Shown one piece after another: positions 17,866 through 24,635 of a stretch of DNA of 64,000 bases. The stretch is from CBDCWQ01 sp965223435 (GTDB taxonomy: Bacteria; Myxococcota; Kuafuiibacteriia; Kuafuiibacteriales; Kuafuiibacteriaceae): positions 248,001-312,000 of the forward strand of contig CBDCWQ010000009.1 of NCBI GenBank assembly GCA_965223435.1, given 5' to 3'. The translations under genes were made by a program, and so were the position numbers. The notes beneath the pieces were generated by a model, which searched no databases, had not been told where the DNA came from, and saw nothing but the letters and a program-made list of their open reading frames with translations. Within the stretch, counting starts at the first letter, position 1, and every line of letters starts with the position of its first letter.

Positions 17866-18806
17866 ACCTGCGAACCCAACCGAAACGCACAAGCTCCAAG
17901 CCACGTGTAAGGCGAAGCCAGATCCGCAACACGGATGCGTCTACGGAAGTGGTTAAGCGGGCACGACAGCGTCGAGCATGGCCTCGCGCCGGAATCGGGG
18001 CCTACGCATACCGGTGTACAATCTCACACTGCTTCACGACCCTCCTCGCCCTCAGCGGCCTTTGCCCAAACGCGATGGCTTCAAAGCGGCCGGCTTTTGA
18101 CCTGGGTGTCGAGTCCCTTAAAAACAAAGACTTTGTGAGTGCCGTCGCAGAATTTACCGCCGCCGTCGAGCTCGCCACCACGCCCGCCGCACGTGCCGAA
18201 GCACTGAGCTATCTCGGCATCGCACAGCTTAGGGGCAGCGCGCCCGTCGACGCACTCATTAGCTATGTGAAAGCACGGCGTATTTTTCCAGATCTTTCCG
18301 TCCCCCCAGGTTATGGCGGTGAGAACACCCAACAAATCCTCCGCTGTGCCTCGTTTTTCGCCGATCGGATTGTCGGTGACGCGTCCATCCGAAAAACCGT
18401 AGGTCCCGACTACGGACGCACCCACTGGCGCTGTGAACCCACCCTCGAACCCGAAAAATACCCTCCGCCACATAGGCCACTTCAAGAAAAGACCATCCCG
18501 TCGATTCCGAAAACGGGCCCGCCGCCGCGTGAGCAGGCCTTCCCATCGGCCTTGCCTCCACCTGCGGTCGCCGCCGAGTCTTGGTCGGCATGGAAAGTAG
18601 GCGTACTGAGCGGCGCTGGCGCACTCATCGTGACCGGCGGCATTTTCGCCGCACTCGCGGTGTCCAACCGGAGCCAATACAACGAACTGCCCGCGGGCCA
18701 GCGAGACGGTGAAAGAAAAGCCATCCAAACTCAAGCGCGATTGTCCGACATTCTCCTCACCACTGGGGTCATCACCGGCGTTCTCGGATTTCTCTTCATC
18801 GATTGA
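17862..18806 (+). CDS. Exported TPR-like protein coupled to the kinase
   Basis: Up to 314 residues if it starts at the TTG overlapping the kinase stop codon (TTGA). The GTG at 17949 would give a more normal signal peptide (basic start, then CFTTLLALSGLCPNAMA). The mature part opens with TPR-like helices (FDLGVESLKNKDFVSAVAEF, AARAEALSYLGIAQL, DALISYVKARRIFPDL). The C-terminus has two hydrophobic segments (VGVLSGAGALIVTGGIFAAL and ILLTTGVITGVLGFLFI), an arrangement common in myxobacterial proteins encoded beside Ser/Thr kinases. Its last codon and stop (GAT TGA) coincide with the first bases of repeat copy R3a, so the original 3' end may have been altered. Function unknown; likely a partner of the kinase. 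Confidence 0.75.
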   Translation: MNLRTQPKRTSSKPRVRRSQIRNTDASTEVVKRARQRRAWPRAGIGAYAYRCTISHCFTTLLALSGLCPNAMASKRPAFDLGVESLKNKDFVSAVAEFTAAVELATTPAARAEALSYLGIAQLRGSAPVDALISYVKARRIFPDLSVPPGYGGENTQQILRCASFFADRIVGDASIRKTVGPDYGRTHWRCEPTLEPEKYPPPHRPLQEKTIPSIPKTGPPPREQAFPSALPPPAVAAESWSAWKVGVLSGAGALIVTGGIFAALAVSNRSQYNELPAGQRDGERKAIQTQARLSDILLTTGVITGVLGFLFID

Positions 18807-18902
18807 ATCCACGAATCAGCTGCGTCGACCCCTTGTGCTCTCTGAATCCCGCAGCCCAAATGAACGCCGATTCGGCCTTGCGGGGCCCGGTCCGAAGTGA
18901 AT
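18801..18902 (+). repeat. Dispersed repeat, copy R3a (first of a tandem pair)
   Basis: 102 bases identical to 18975-19076 except for one T/C difference near the start. It contains the family core GGGGCCCGGTCCGAAGTGA at its right end. Its first bases supply the last codon and stop of the preceding gene. Confidence 0.9.
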
Positions 18903-18974
18903 TCGGCCCACCCGCTCCCCTCCGCTCACCTCACACCACGCAAACCGGTTCGGATCGACGCACGTGAGCTCCGG
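18903..18974 (+). repeat. 72-base spacer of the tandem repeat, related to 1135-1218
   Basis: It lies between the two direct copies, giving a 174-base period. It shares CCGCTCAC, GCAAACCGGTTCGG and GTGAGCTCCGGG with the segment at 1135-1218, so the spacer is itself part of a mobile or recombining unit. Confidence 0.6.
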
Positions 18975-19076
18975 GATTGAACCCACGAATCAGCTGCGTC
19001 GACCCCTTGTGCTCTCTGAATCCCGCAGCCCAAATGAACGCCGATTCGGCCTTGCGGGGCCCGGTCCGAAGTGAAT
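18975..19076 (+). repeat. Dispersed repeat, copy R3b (second of a tandem pair)
   Basis: Direct repeat of 18801-18902 with one mismatch, so the duplication is recent. It lies 90 bases upstream of the sigma-54/FHA regulator, where it may carry or disrupt promoter signals. No -24/-12 element was recognised nearby. Confidence 0.9.
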
Positions 19077-19165
19077 GCGCCCCCCTTCACGCATGCGGTA
19101 GGTCTTGGGACTACACACCCCAACCCACGGTTCAGCGTACAAACCTGCCGTGGTAGGCTGACGCC

Positions 19166-20494
19166 ATGCTGGGTTCGAGCACCCATCGACTGGAGACCCC
19201 CCGAGTACCGGTCCGAACCCTCAAAGCGACCGTCGTCGCCGGACCGGATAAGGGCAAGGAAGTCGTCGTAACCCAAGAAAAACTCAGCGTCGGAACCGCT
19301 CAAGGCAATGACCTGATTCTCAGCGACCGCTCCGTTTCCCGCTATCACCTTGATATGATCGCCGAGGATACCAGCATCTTGGTGATCGACCACGGCTCGA
19401 CCAACGGCACCTACGCCGGCCCGGTCAGAATCAAAGAAGCTTTTGTTCGCCCCGATACGCGAATTACGATGGGCAATACCAAGCTCATCGTCACCGACGC
19501 CGAACAGGTCGATGTCCTTATCCACGACCAATCGTGTTTAGGGGGCATCAAAGGAAGAACCCCAACCATGCGCCGGCTTATGGCTCAGGTCCTCCGCATC
19601 GCGCCGAAGAACATCGCGGTGCTCTTGCAGGGAGAATCGGGCACCGGCAAAGAAGTGATTGCCCAAGCCATCCATGATTTCGGCCCGAGGAAAGAATCCC
19701 CGTTTGTCACCGTGGATTGCGGGGCCTTATCGCCCACCCTCGTAGAAAGCGAGCTCTTTGGCCATGAAAAAGGCTCCTTTACCGGGGCGGGCCGTCTTCA
19801 TATCGGAGCTTTTGAACGTGCCAGCGGAGGCACGGTTTTCCTCGACGAGATCGCAGAACTCCCCGCATCGTCACAAGCAAAACTGCTTGGAGTCCTAGAA
19901 AGAAGGCGCCTACACCGGGTGGGTGGGCAAACAGAAATTCCCATCAATGTTCGGGTGATCAGTGCAACCCACCGAGAGCTCCGGGCAGAAGTGAACAAGG
20001 GAAGATTTCGCGAAGACCTGTACTACCGGTTGGCGGTCTACACCATGCAGATCCCACCTCTTCGGGCACGCGCGGACGACATCTTACTCCTGGCCAACCA
20101 TTTTCTGGCCGAGAGCGACTACCCAGAGCCCCTCGACACCCTCCTGGCCGAGGAAGAAATCAGAAACCTATCTCGGCATCATTGGCCGGGAAATGTTCGC
20201 GAACTGAGAAACTTTATCGAGGTGGTCGTGGCGATGGGGGAGGCACCAGACCTCGACGGCCCCCGCCGAAACTCACTACCCGGTGAAGACCCAACGAATC
20301 TCAAGCTGCCCTACAAAGAAGCCCGAAAGCAAGCCATCGACAACTTCGAGATTCGCTTTGTTCAATCGGCGGTCAAGCGGGCGGGCGGCAATATGTCGCG
20401 TGCCGCCCGAGAGACCGGCATCGCACGCTCCCACCTTTACGATCTCGTGCGTCGACACAACATCGATTTCAACGCGTCCGCCAGCGACGACTGA
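19166..20494 (+). CDS. FHA-domain sigma-54-dependent transcriptional activator
   Basis: 442 residues. The N-terminal FHA domain (about 20-110) has the phosphothreonine-binding residues in SVGTAQGND, RSVSRYH (Ser58, His61) and GSTNGT (77-82). The AAA+ domain (about 120-350) has Walker A GESGTGKE at 156-163, Walker B GTVFLDEI at 222-229, and a sigma-54-contacting loop reading GSFTGA (203-208) in place of the usual GAFTGA. The C-terminal Fis-type helix-turn-helix is in MSRAARETGIARSHLYDLVRR. It would be switched by binding a phosphorylated partner, plausibly a product of a Ser/Thr kinase such as the one at 16144, and would open sigma-54 promoters. FHA in place of a response-regulator receiver is common in Myxococcota. 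Confidence 0.95.
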   Translation: MLGSSTHRLETPRVPVRTLKATVVAGPDKGKEVVVTQEKLSVGTAQGNDLILSDRSVSRYHLDMIAEDTSILVIDHGSTNGTYAGPVRIKEAFVRPDTRITMGNTKLIVTDAEQVDVLIHDQSCLGGIKGRTPTMRRLMAQVLRIAPKNIAVLLQGESGTGKEVIAQAIHDFGPRKESPFVTVDCGALSPTLVESELFGHEKGSFTGAGRLHIGAFERASGGTVFLDEIAELPASSQAKLLGVLERRRLHRVGGQTEIPINVRVISATHRELRAEVNKGRFREDLYYRLAVYTMQIPPLRARADDILLLANHFLAESDYPEPLDTLLAEEEIRNLSRHHWPGNVRELRNFIEVVVAMGEAPDLDGPRRNSLPGEDPTNLKLPYKEARKQAIDNFEIRFVQSAVKRAGGNMSRAARETGIARSHLYDLVRRHNIDFNASASDD

Positions 20495-20582
20495 CCCCAC
20501 CCACCTCAAGAGATCAGGAACTGAGGCTGCACCCATCAACGAGCTGAACGCATAGGATATCGAAGCGAGCCGAGGGATTGGA

Positions 20583-22079
20583 TTAGGTGCCGCAGAAAGT
20601 ACGGTAGGGTACGCTGCTTTTGGGCGGCGCCTCGGCAAAAGCCTTAAATGCCTCACGGTCGTCGTAGGGCTGAGACAGTGCCGCATGAAGGGTCTCAAAA
20701 GGCCTGTAGTCGCCACCCTCAACCGCTGCCGTGAGCGCCTCTTCGACCCGATGATTGCGGGGAATCAGAGTCGGGTTTGCTCGCCGCATGGCTTCCACGC
20801 GCGCACGGGTTTCGAGGCCATCGCGCGCCAGGCGCGCCCGGTAGCGCAAGGCCCACGAATCATAGGTGGAAGGATGGTTGAACAGCGCGCGGATCGGGGA
20901 ATCGTCGCCTTGTGCAGCGCTCGAAAGGTGTCGGAACGCCAAGGTATAGTCGGCCTCATTGCGTTCCAGCATGTCCAGAAAATCATGGGCGAGCGTCAAG
21001 TCAGCGTCTTCTTGGTTTGACAGCCCCAGCTTGACACGCATGCCATCCAACCAAAACGTTTCATAAGATTCTTGGAATGCCCTCACGGCGTCAGTCGCTG
21101 CCTCAATGTTCCGGTCCAGGTCATCGCCCATCAGCGGCAACAAGGTTTCTGCGAGTCGGGCAAGATTCCATTGCGCGATGGGCGGCTGTTGGCCGTAGGC
21201 ATAGCGTCCGTGCCTATCTATTGAACTGAATACCGTTTGCGGATCATACTGGTCCATAAACGCACAGGGGCCGTAGTCGATGGTTTCGCCGCAAATGGTC
21301 ATGTTGTCCGTGTTCATGACGCCATGAATAAACCCGACATGCATCCAGCTCGCAATGAGGGCCGCCTGGCGATCACGCACGGCGCTCAAGAGATTCAAAT
21401 AGGGGGTCGGCGTTGTTTTGAGTTCGGGAAAGTGACGGTTGATGACGTAGTCCGCAAGCTTGCGCACGTTGTCAACCTCACCCCGTGCGGCGAAAAACTC
21501 AAAAGTGCCCACACGAATGTGGCTGGCGGCCACCCGCGTAAGCACGGCGCCGGGCAAGACACGCTCACGGAGCACCCCCTCTCCCGTCGTCACCGCGGCC
21601 AATGCGCGGGTGGTCGCAATGCCGAGCGCATGCATCGCTTCTGCGATCAGGTACTCCCTCAAGACCGGCCCCAGGGTCGCTTTGCCGTCTCCACCGCGCG
21701 AAAACGGGGTCGGCCCCGATCCCTTGAGCTGAATATCCACCCGCCGCCCCGCTGCATCGATGATCTCGCCCAAAAGCAGAGCACGCCCGTCCCCGAGCCG
21801 GGGCGAAAACCCACCAAACTGATGCCCAGCGTAGGCCTGCGCAATCAAGGCGGCCCCATCTGGGGCAATATTCCCCGCAAAAATAGCCGCACCTTCATCA
21901 CTCTCGAGAAGCTTGGCGTCGAGCCCCAAGGCTTGGCCAAGGCCGTCGTTGAACTTCACGATTTCGGGCCGAGCCACGGTATCGGCCTTCCACGAAGCGT
22001 AGAAGCCCGGAAGCTGTTGGGCGTAGGTGTTATCGAAGGCAAAAGCGGCCGCAGCGCGGGCTGTTGAGATTTTAGTCAC
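20583..22079 (-). CDS. selO: SelO/YdiU protein AMPylase (pseudokinase fold)
   Basis: About 498 residues from a GTG at 22079. This start has AAGGAAGGAG about ten bases upstream and fits the family better than the frame's 40-residue upstream extension. SelO transfers AMP from ATP to Ser/Thr/Tyr of target proteins in redox homeostasis. Family signatures: FDNTYAQQLPGFYASW, AYAGHQFGGFSPRLGDGRALLLGE, DIQLKGSGPTPFSRGGDGKA, SHIRVGTFEFFA, HGVMNTDNMTICGETIDYGP (active-site segment) and LARLAETLLPL. The protein ends FCGT, a cysteine third from the end. This matches the selenocysteine/cysteine position of SelO proteins, where it can form a regulatory disulfide. It is divergent from the DUF3565 gene. Confidence 0.95.
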   Translation of the reverse strand: MTKISTARAAAAFAFDNTYAQQLPGFYASWKADTVARPEIVKFNDGLGQALGLDAKLLESDEGAAIFAGNIAPDGAALIAQAYAGHQFGGFSPRLGDGRALLLGEIIDAAGRRVDIQLKGSGPTPFSRGGDGKATLGPVLREYLIAEAMHALGIATTRALAAVTTGEGVLRERVLPGAVLTRVAASHIRVGTFEFFAARGEVDNVRKLADYVINRHFPELKTTPTPYLNLLSAVRDRQAALIASWMHVGFIHGVMNTDNMTICGETIDYGPCAFMDQYDPQTVFSSIDRHGRYAYGQQPPIAQWNLARLAETLLPLMGDDLDRNIEAATDAVRAFQESYETFWLDGMRVKLGLSNQEDADLTLAHDFLDMLERNEADYTLAFRHLSSAAQGDDSPIRALFNHPSTYDSWALRYRARLARDGLETRARVEAMRRANPTLIPRNHRVEEALTAAVEGGDYRPFETLHAALSQPYDDREAFKAFAEAPPKSSVPYRTFCGT

Positions 22080-22197
22080 CAGAACGGTTCTCCTTCCTTG
22101 GGAGCACCCTTTTGCTCGCCAAGCTTCGTAGACCTGGAACCCCACTTTGGCAAAGGTTTTGCTACAATCGGTCCGGCGCGTGTGCCATCGTGGGGAC
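22080..22197. promoter_or_regulatory. Divergent promoter region, selO and DUF3565-DUF1971 gene
   Basis: 118 bases separate the two divergent starts. It contains the selO Shine-Dalgarno (minus strand, 22086-22095) and GGGGAC just before the ATG at 22198. No operator palindrome is obvious, and no promoter hexamers could be assigned with confidence. Confidence 0.4.
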
Positions 22198-22665
22198 ATG
22201 AAAAGTCGAATGGTCGATTTTCATCAGGACGAAGAGGGGCACTGGGTAGCCGATCTGGCATGTGGCCACACCCAACACGTGCGGCACCGTCCCCCTTGGG
22301 AGCTCCGTCCTTGGGTCGTCGACAAGGCCTCACGCCAGGCCCACCTAGGTCACGCTCTAGATTGCCCCTACTGTGACCTCCCTACCCTTCCCAAGGATTT
22401 GACCCAATACAAAACAACCCCCGTGTTCTCTGAAAAGTCCGTGCCCCAAGGACTCCTGCGCGCACACCGAACCAAAACAGGGACTTGGGCCCGAGTCTCG
22501 GTCCTTGAAGGAAAGCTTCTCTATGGCCTCGAGGGCGGACCATCGTGGGTCCTCACCCCGAAGGTCAGCGCCATCGTCGAACCGGAGTCCGCGCATTTTG
22601 TGACCCCCATAGGGAAGGTCCGGTTTGAGGTGCAATTTTTCCGCAAGCACATCGACCCTTCGTAG
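22198..22665 (+). CDS. DUF3565-DUF1971 fusion protein (TehB-N/YeaR-like)
   Basis: 155 residues from the ATG at 22198. The first half is DUF3565: FHQDEEGHWVADLACGHTQHVRH, PPWELRPWVV and LDCPYC, with conserved Cys/His suggesting a small metal site. The second half is DUF1971: LTQYKTTPVFSEKSVPQGLLRAHRTKTGTWARVSVLEGKLLY, the cupin-like fold of YeaR and the tellurite-resistance TehB N-terminus, ending FFRKH. Fusions of these two domains occur in proteobacteria to my knowledge. YeaR relatives are linked to nitrate/nitrite or oxidative stress, so divergence from selO, a redox-stress enzyme, fits. Biochemical activity unknown. Confidence 0.85.
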   Translation: MKSRMVDFHQDEEGHWVADLACGHTQHVRHRPPWELRPWVVDKASRQAHLGHALDCPYCDLPTLPKDLTQYKTTPVFSEKSVPQGLLRAHRTKTGTWARVSVLEGKLLYGLEGGPSWVLTPKVSAIVEPESAHFVTPIGKVRFEVQFFRKHIDPS

Positions 22666-22702
22666 GCCGCGCCCCGCAAAGCCCCCACGCGCACAAAGAC
22701 GG

Positions 22703-23356
22703 TCACGGACCGCGAATCAGCGGCACAAAGGCGACCGGCAGCAGCCGTTTCCTTTGAAAACCGTCTTCGCCGGTCTTGTGAACCAAGATCAGCCATTGCG
22801 CACCGGGGCCCCCTACCGGGATGACCAGACGACCATGGACCTTAAGTTGATCCACGAGCGGCTGTGGGATTTCGGGCGCACAGGCGGTCACGATGATCGC
22901 GTCGTAAGGTGCATGCTCCGGCCAGCCCAGGTACCCGTCTTGGTGACCGAACCACACGTTCTTGTACCCCAAATCCTTGAGCCGCTCCGCCGCTGCCCTC
23001 GCCAGCTCAGGAATGATCTCGATGCTGTAGACCTCCTTGACGAGTTCGGCCAGCACAGCGGTCTGATAGCCACAGCCGGTCCCGACCTCCAAAACGCGAT
23101 GGTCGGGCCCCAAACCAAGCACATCGGTCATCACGGCCACCACAAAGGGTTGCGAAATCGTTTGGCCATACCCAATGGGCAAGGCCCGGTTCGCAAGCGC
23201 AAGCGCTCGATGCGATGGTGGCACAAAACGATCCCGGGGCACCCTTTGGATGGCCTCAAGAACCTGAGGGCTGAGCTCAGCCCGGCCCAGGAGTTCTCTG
23301 GCCGCTCGGGTTTCGGCCACCAGCTCGCCCGTCAGTGCATCCATACTCGACGACAT
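22703..23356 (-). CDS. pcm: Protein-L-isoaspartate O-methyltransferase
   Basis: 217 residues, the normal length. It uses S-adenosylmethionine to methylate L-isoaspartyl residues and start repair of aged proteins in the cytoplasm. Signatures: RVPRDRFVP near the N-terminus, ALPIGYGQTISQPFVVA (substrate-binding loop), LEVGTGCGYQTAVLAEL (SAM motif I), VYSIEI (motif post-I), YDAIIVTACAPEIPQPLVDQL (motif II) and GRLVIPVG (motif III). It lies 74 bases downstream of the GST gene on the same strand and may share its transcript. The MSSSM start could also be the internal Met five codons in. Confidence 0.95.
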   Translation of the reverse strand: MSSSMDALTGELVAETRAARELLGRAELSPQVLEAIQRVPRDRFVPPSHRALALANRALPIGYGQTISQPFVVAVMTDVLGLGPDHRVLEVGTGCGYQTAVLAELVKEVYSIEIIPELARAAAERLKDLGYKNVWFGHQDGYLGWPEHAPYDAIIVTACAPEIPQPLVDQLKVHGRLVIPVGGPGAQWLILVHKTGEDGFQRKRLLPVAFVPLIRGP

Positions 23357-23430
23357 GCGTCATTTCCCGCAACCACAACCGCGCCAGCGTCGCGCCCAAC
23401 CGGCGCCAAGCCCGCACAAATACGAGGCTA

Positions 23431-24054
23431 CTATTTCTTGTTGAGACCGTTCTCGGCGATGGCCGCAGCGTTCCTTTCGTCGGCCCTCTTAAGGGCCGGG
23501 CGTTCTTCCAGACGATTGACGTATGACGTGAAAGCCGGCCGCGCTTCGATGATCTCAAACTGAAGCATGAAACGAATCGTGCCTCCGAAGATGACGTCGA
23601 CCATAGTGAAACTCTGTCCAAGAAGGAACTCGTTACCGCCAATCGCGGATTCCATCGTCGTGAGCATCGCCTCGTAGTTGCCCCAACCGACGGTACTTTC
23701 CTTGCCCTCCCATCCGTTCACTTTGGCGGTGGCACCCGGTTCGATCACCGATGGTGCGAAGAGTGACCAGCGATAATAGGTTCCGCGCCTGGGGTCTTCT
23801 AGTGGGGGCGCAAGTCTGCCCGCGGCGTACCGGTCGGCCAGATACAGTCCGATGGCCGCTGACTCCGTGACGACCTGACCGCCGTCCTCGAGTGTGGGCA
23901 GCTTACCCATGGGGTTCATCTTGAGAAAGTCGCGTTCTTTATGAGCACCTGCAAATAAATCAACGAAGCGAAGCTCATAGTCCACGCCAACTTCTTCGAG
24001 CATCCAAACGACGCCGGCCGCGCGGGTGAAAGGATGATAGTGAAGCGTAACCAT
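23431..24054 (-). CDS. Glutathione S-transferase family protein
   Basis: 207 residues from the ATG at 24054 (MVTLHYHPFTRAAG). The in-frame upstream codons do not fit the family, which starts directly with the first beta strand. The N-terminal thioredoxin-like half shows FLKMNPMGKLPTLEDGGQVVTESAAIGLYLADRY, with the cis-proline in KLPTLE and the ES pair that binds the gamma-glutamyl group. The helical C-terminal half includes FLLGQSFTMVDVIFGGTIRF, the N-capping motif of GSTs. The catalytic Ser/Cys is probably within HPFTRA. Substrate not predictable. Upstream of pcm on the same strand. Confidence 0.92.
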   Translation of the reverse strand: MVTLHYHPFTRAAGVVWMLEEVGVDYELRFVDLFAGAHKERDFLKMNPMGKLPTLEDGGQVVTESAAIGLYLADRYAAGRLAPPLEDPRRGTYYRWSLFAPSVIEPGATAKVNGWEGKESTVGWGNYEAMLTTMESAIGGNEFLLGQSFTMVDVIFGGTIRFMLQFEIIEARPAFTSYVNRLEERPALKRADERNAAAIAENGLNKK

Positions 24055-24635
24055 GGCCGGAACGTTGCAGCATTGCCAGTCTTGAGTCAATTCCAACGGC
24101 CAAAATCGAAAATATCTCCACTCTCCAATCCCGTAGGGTGCAAAAAGCGGGCTAGGGCGGACAAACGGGTTGGCGCCGCCGTCTCATTCCATCGGCCTAG
24201 CCCATCTACATCTGGTCGGGTCATCAGAGCTTCATTCCCCGTCTTCATTTCCATCTTAAGATCCGCTTCACTGACCTCTTCGCCAGTTTACTTGGTTTAG
24301 CAATCTCGTCTGCTCTATTTCATAAGGTTCTTCATCAAGGTTAAGAATCGACTTTGAGAGCAGCGCTAGGATTGCGATGTGCTCCAACTCACATTTCAGT
24401 GCGGTGCCGTTGGCATACAAAATCAAATTATATTGGCCCACTTCCAGACCCTCTCGTAGGTGCCTTTTGTGAAACACAGGATCACGGCAACTCGAGCTGC
24501 GCTGTCTGTAGCGCAGATCACTTGCCCGGAACCCGAGGATATACTCTGCACCGAACCGAGGCAGCACTCGTCGGTAACACAGAGAAAGCTCCGTAAGCGT
24601 TCCGCAACATCTACTAAGTCCCATAGGAAAGCACC
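24055..24635. other. AT-richer intergenic stretch, no firm gene
   Basis: This stretch holds no gene I can support well. It is visibly lower in GC than its surroundings. An inverted repeat GGGCTAGG (24149-24156) / CCTAGCCC (24196-24203) with a 39-base loop is present. A minus-strand frame at 24268-24624 could encode 118 residues with a plausible C-terminal half (GQYNLILYANGTALKCELEH), but no family, and its start half is Cys/Arg-rich and shadow-like. Bases 24619-24626 carry the AGGAAAG Shine-Dalgarno of the protease gene. Confidence 0.45.
24268..24624 (-). CDS. Doubtful 118-residue ORF
   Basis: This is the longest frame in the stretch between the GST and protease genes. Its second half (residues 60-118) has balanced composition and could be a fragment of a real protein; the first half does not. 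No motif recognised, no good ribosome-binding site. Listed only so the region is not left blank. Confidence 0.15.
   Translation of the reverse strand: MGLSRCCGTLTELSLCYRRVLPRFGAEYILGFRASDLRYRQRSSSCRDPVFHKRHLREGLEVGQYNLILYANGTALKCELEHIAILALLSKSILNLDEEPYEIEQTRLLNQVNWRRGQ

Noticed and set aside
24149..24203. Inverted repeat GGGCTAGG/CCTAGCCC as a possible insertion-sequence end or terminator
   Set aside because: 39-base loop, no T run, no adjacent transposase or target duplication; kept only as a note in the intergenic entry.
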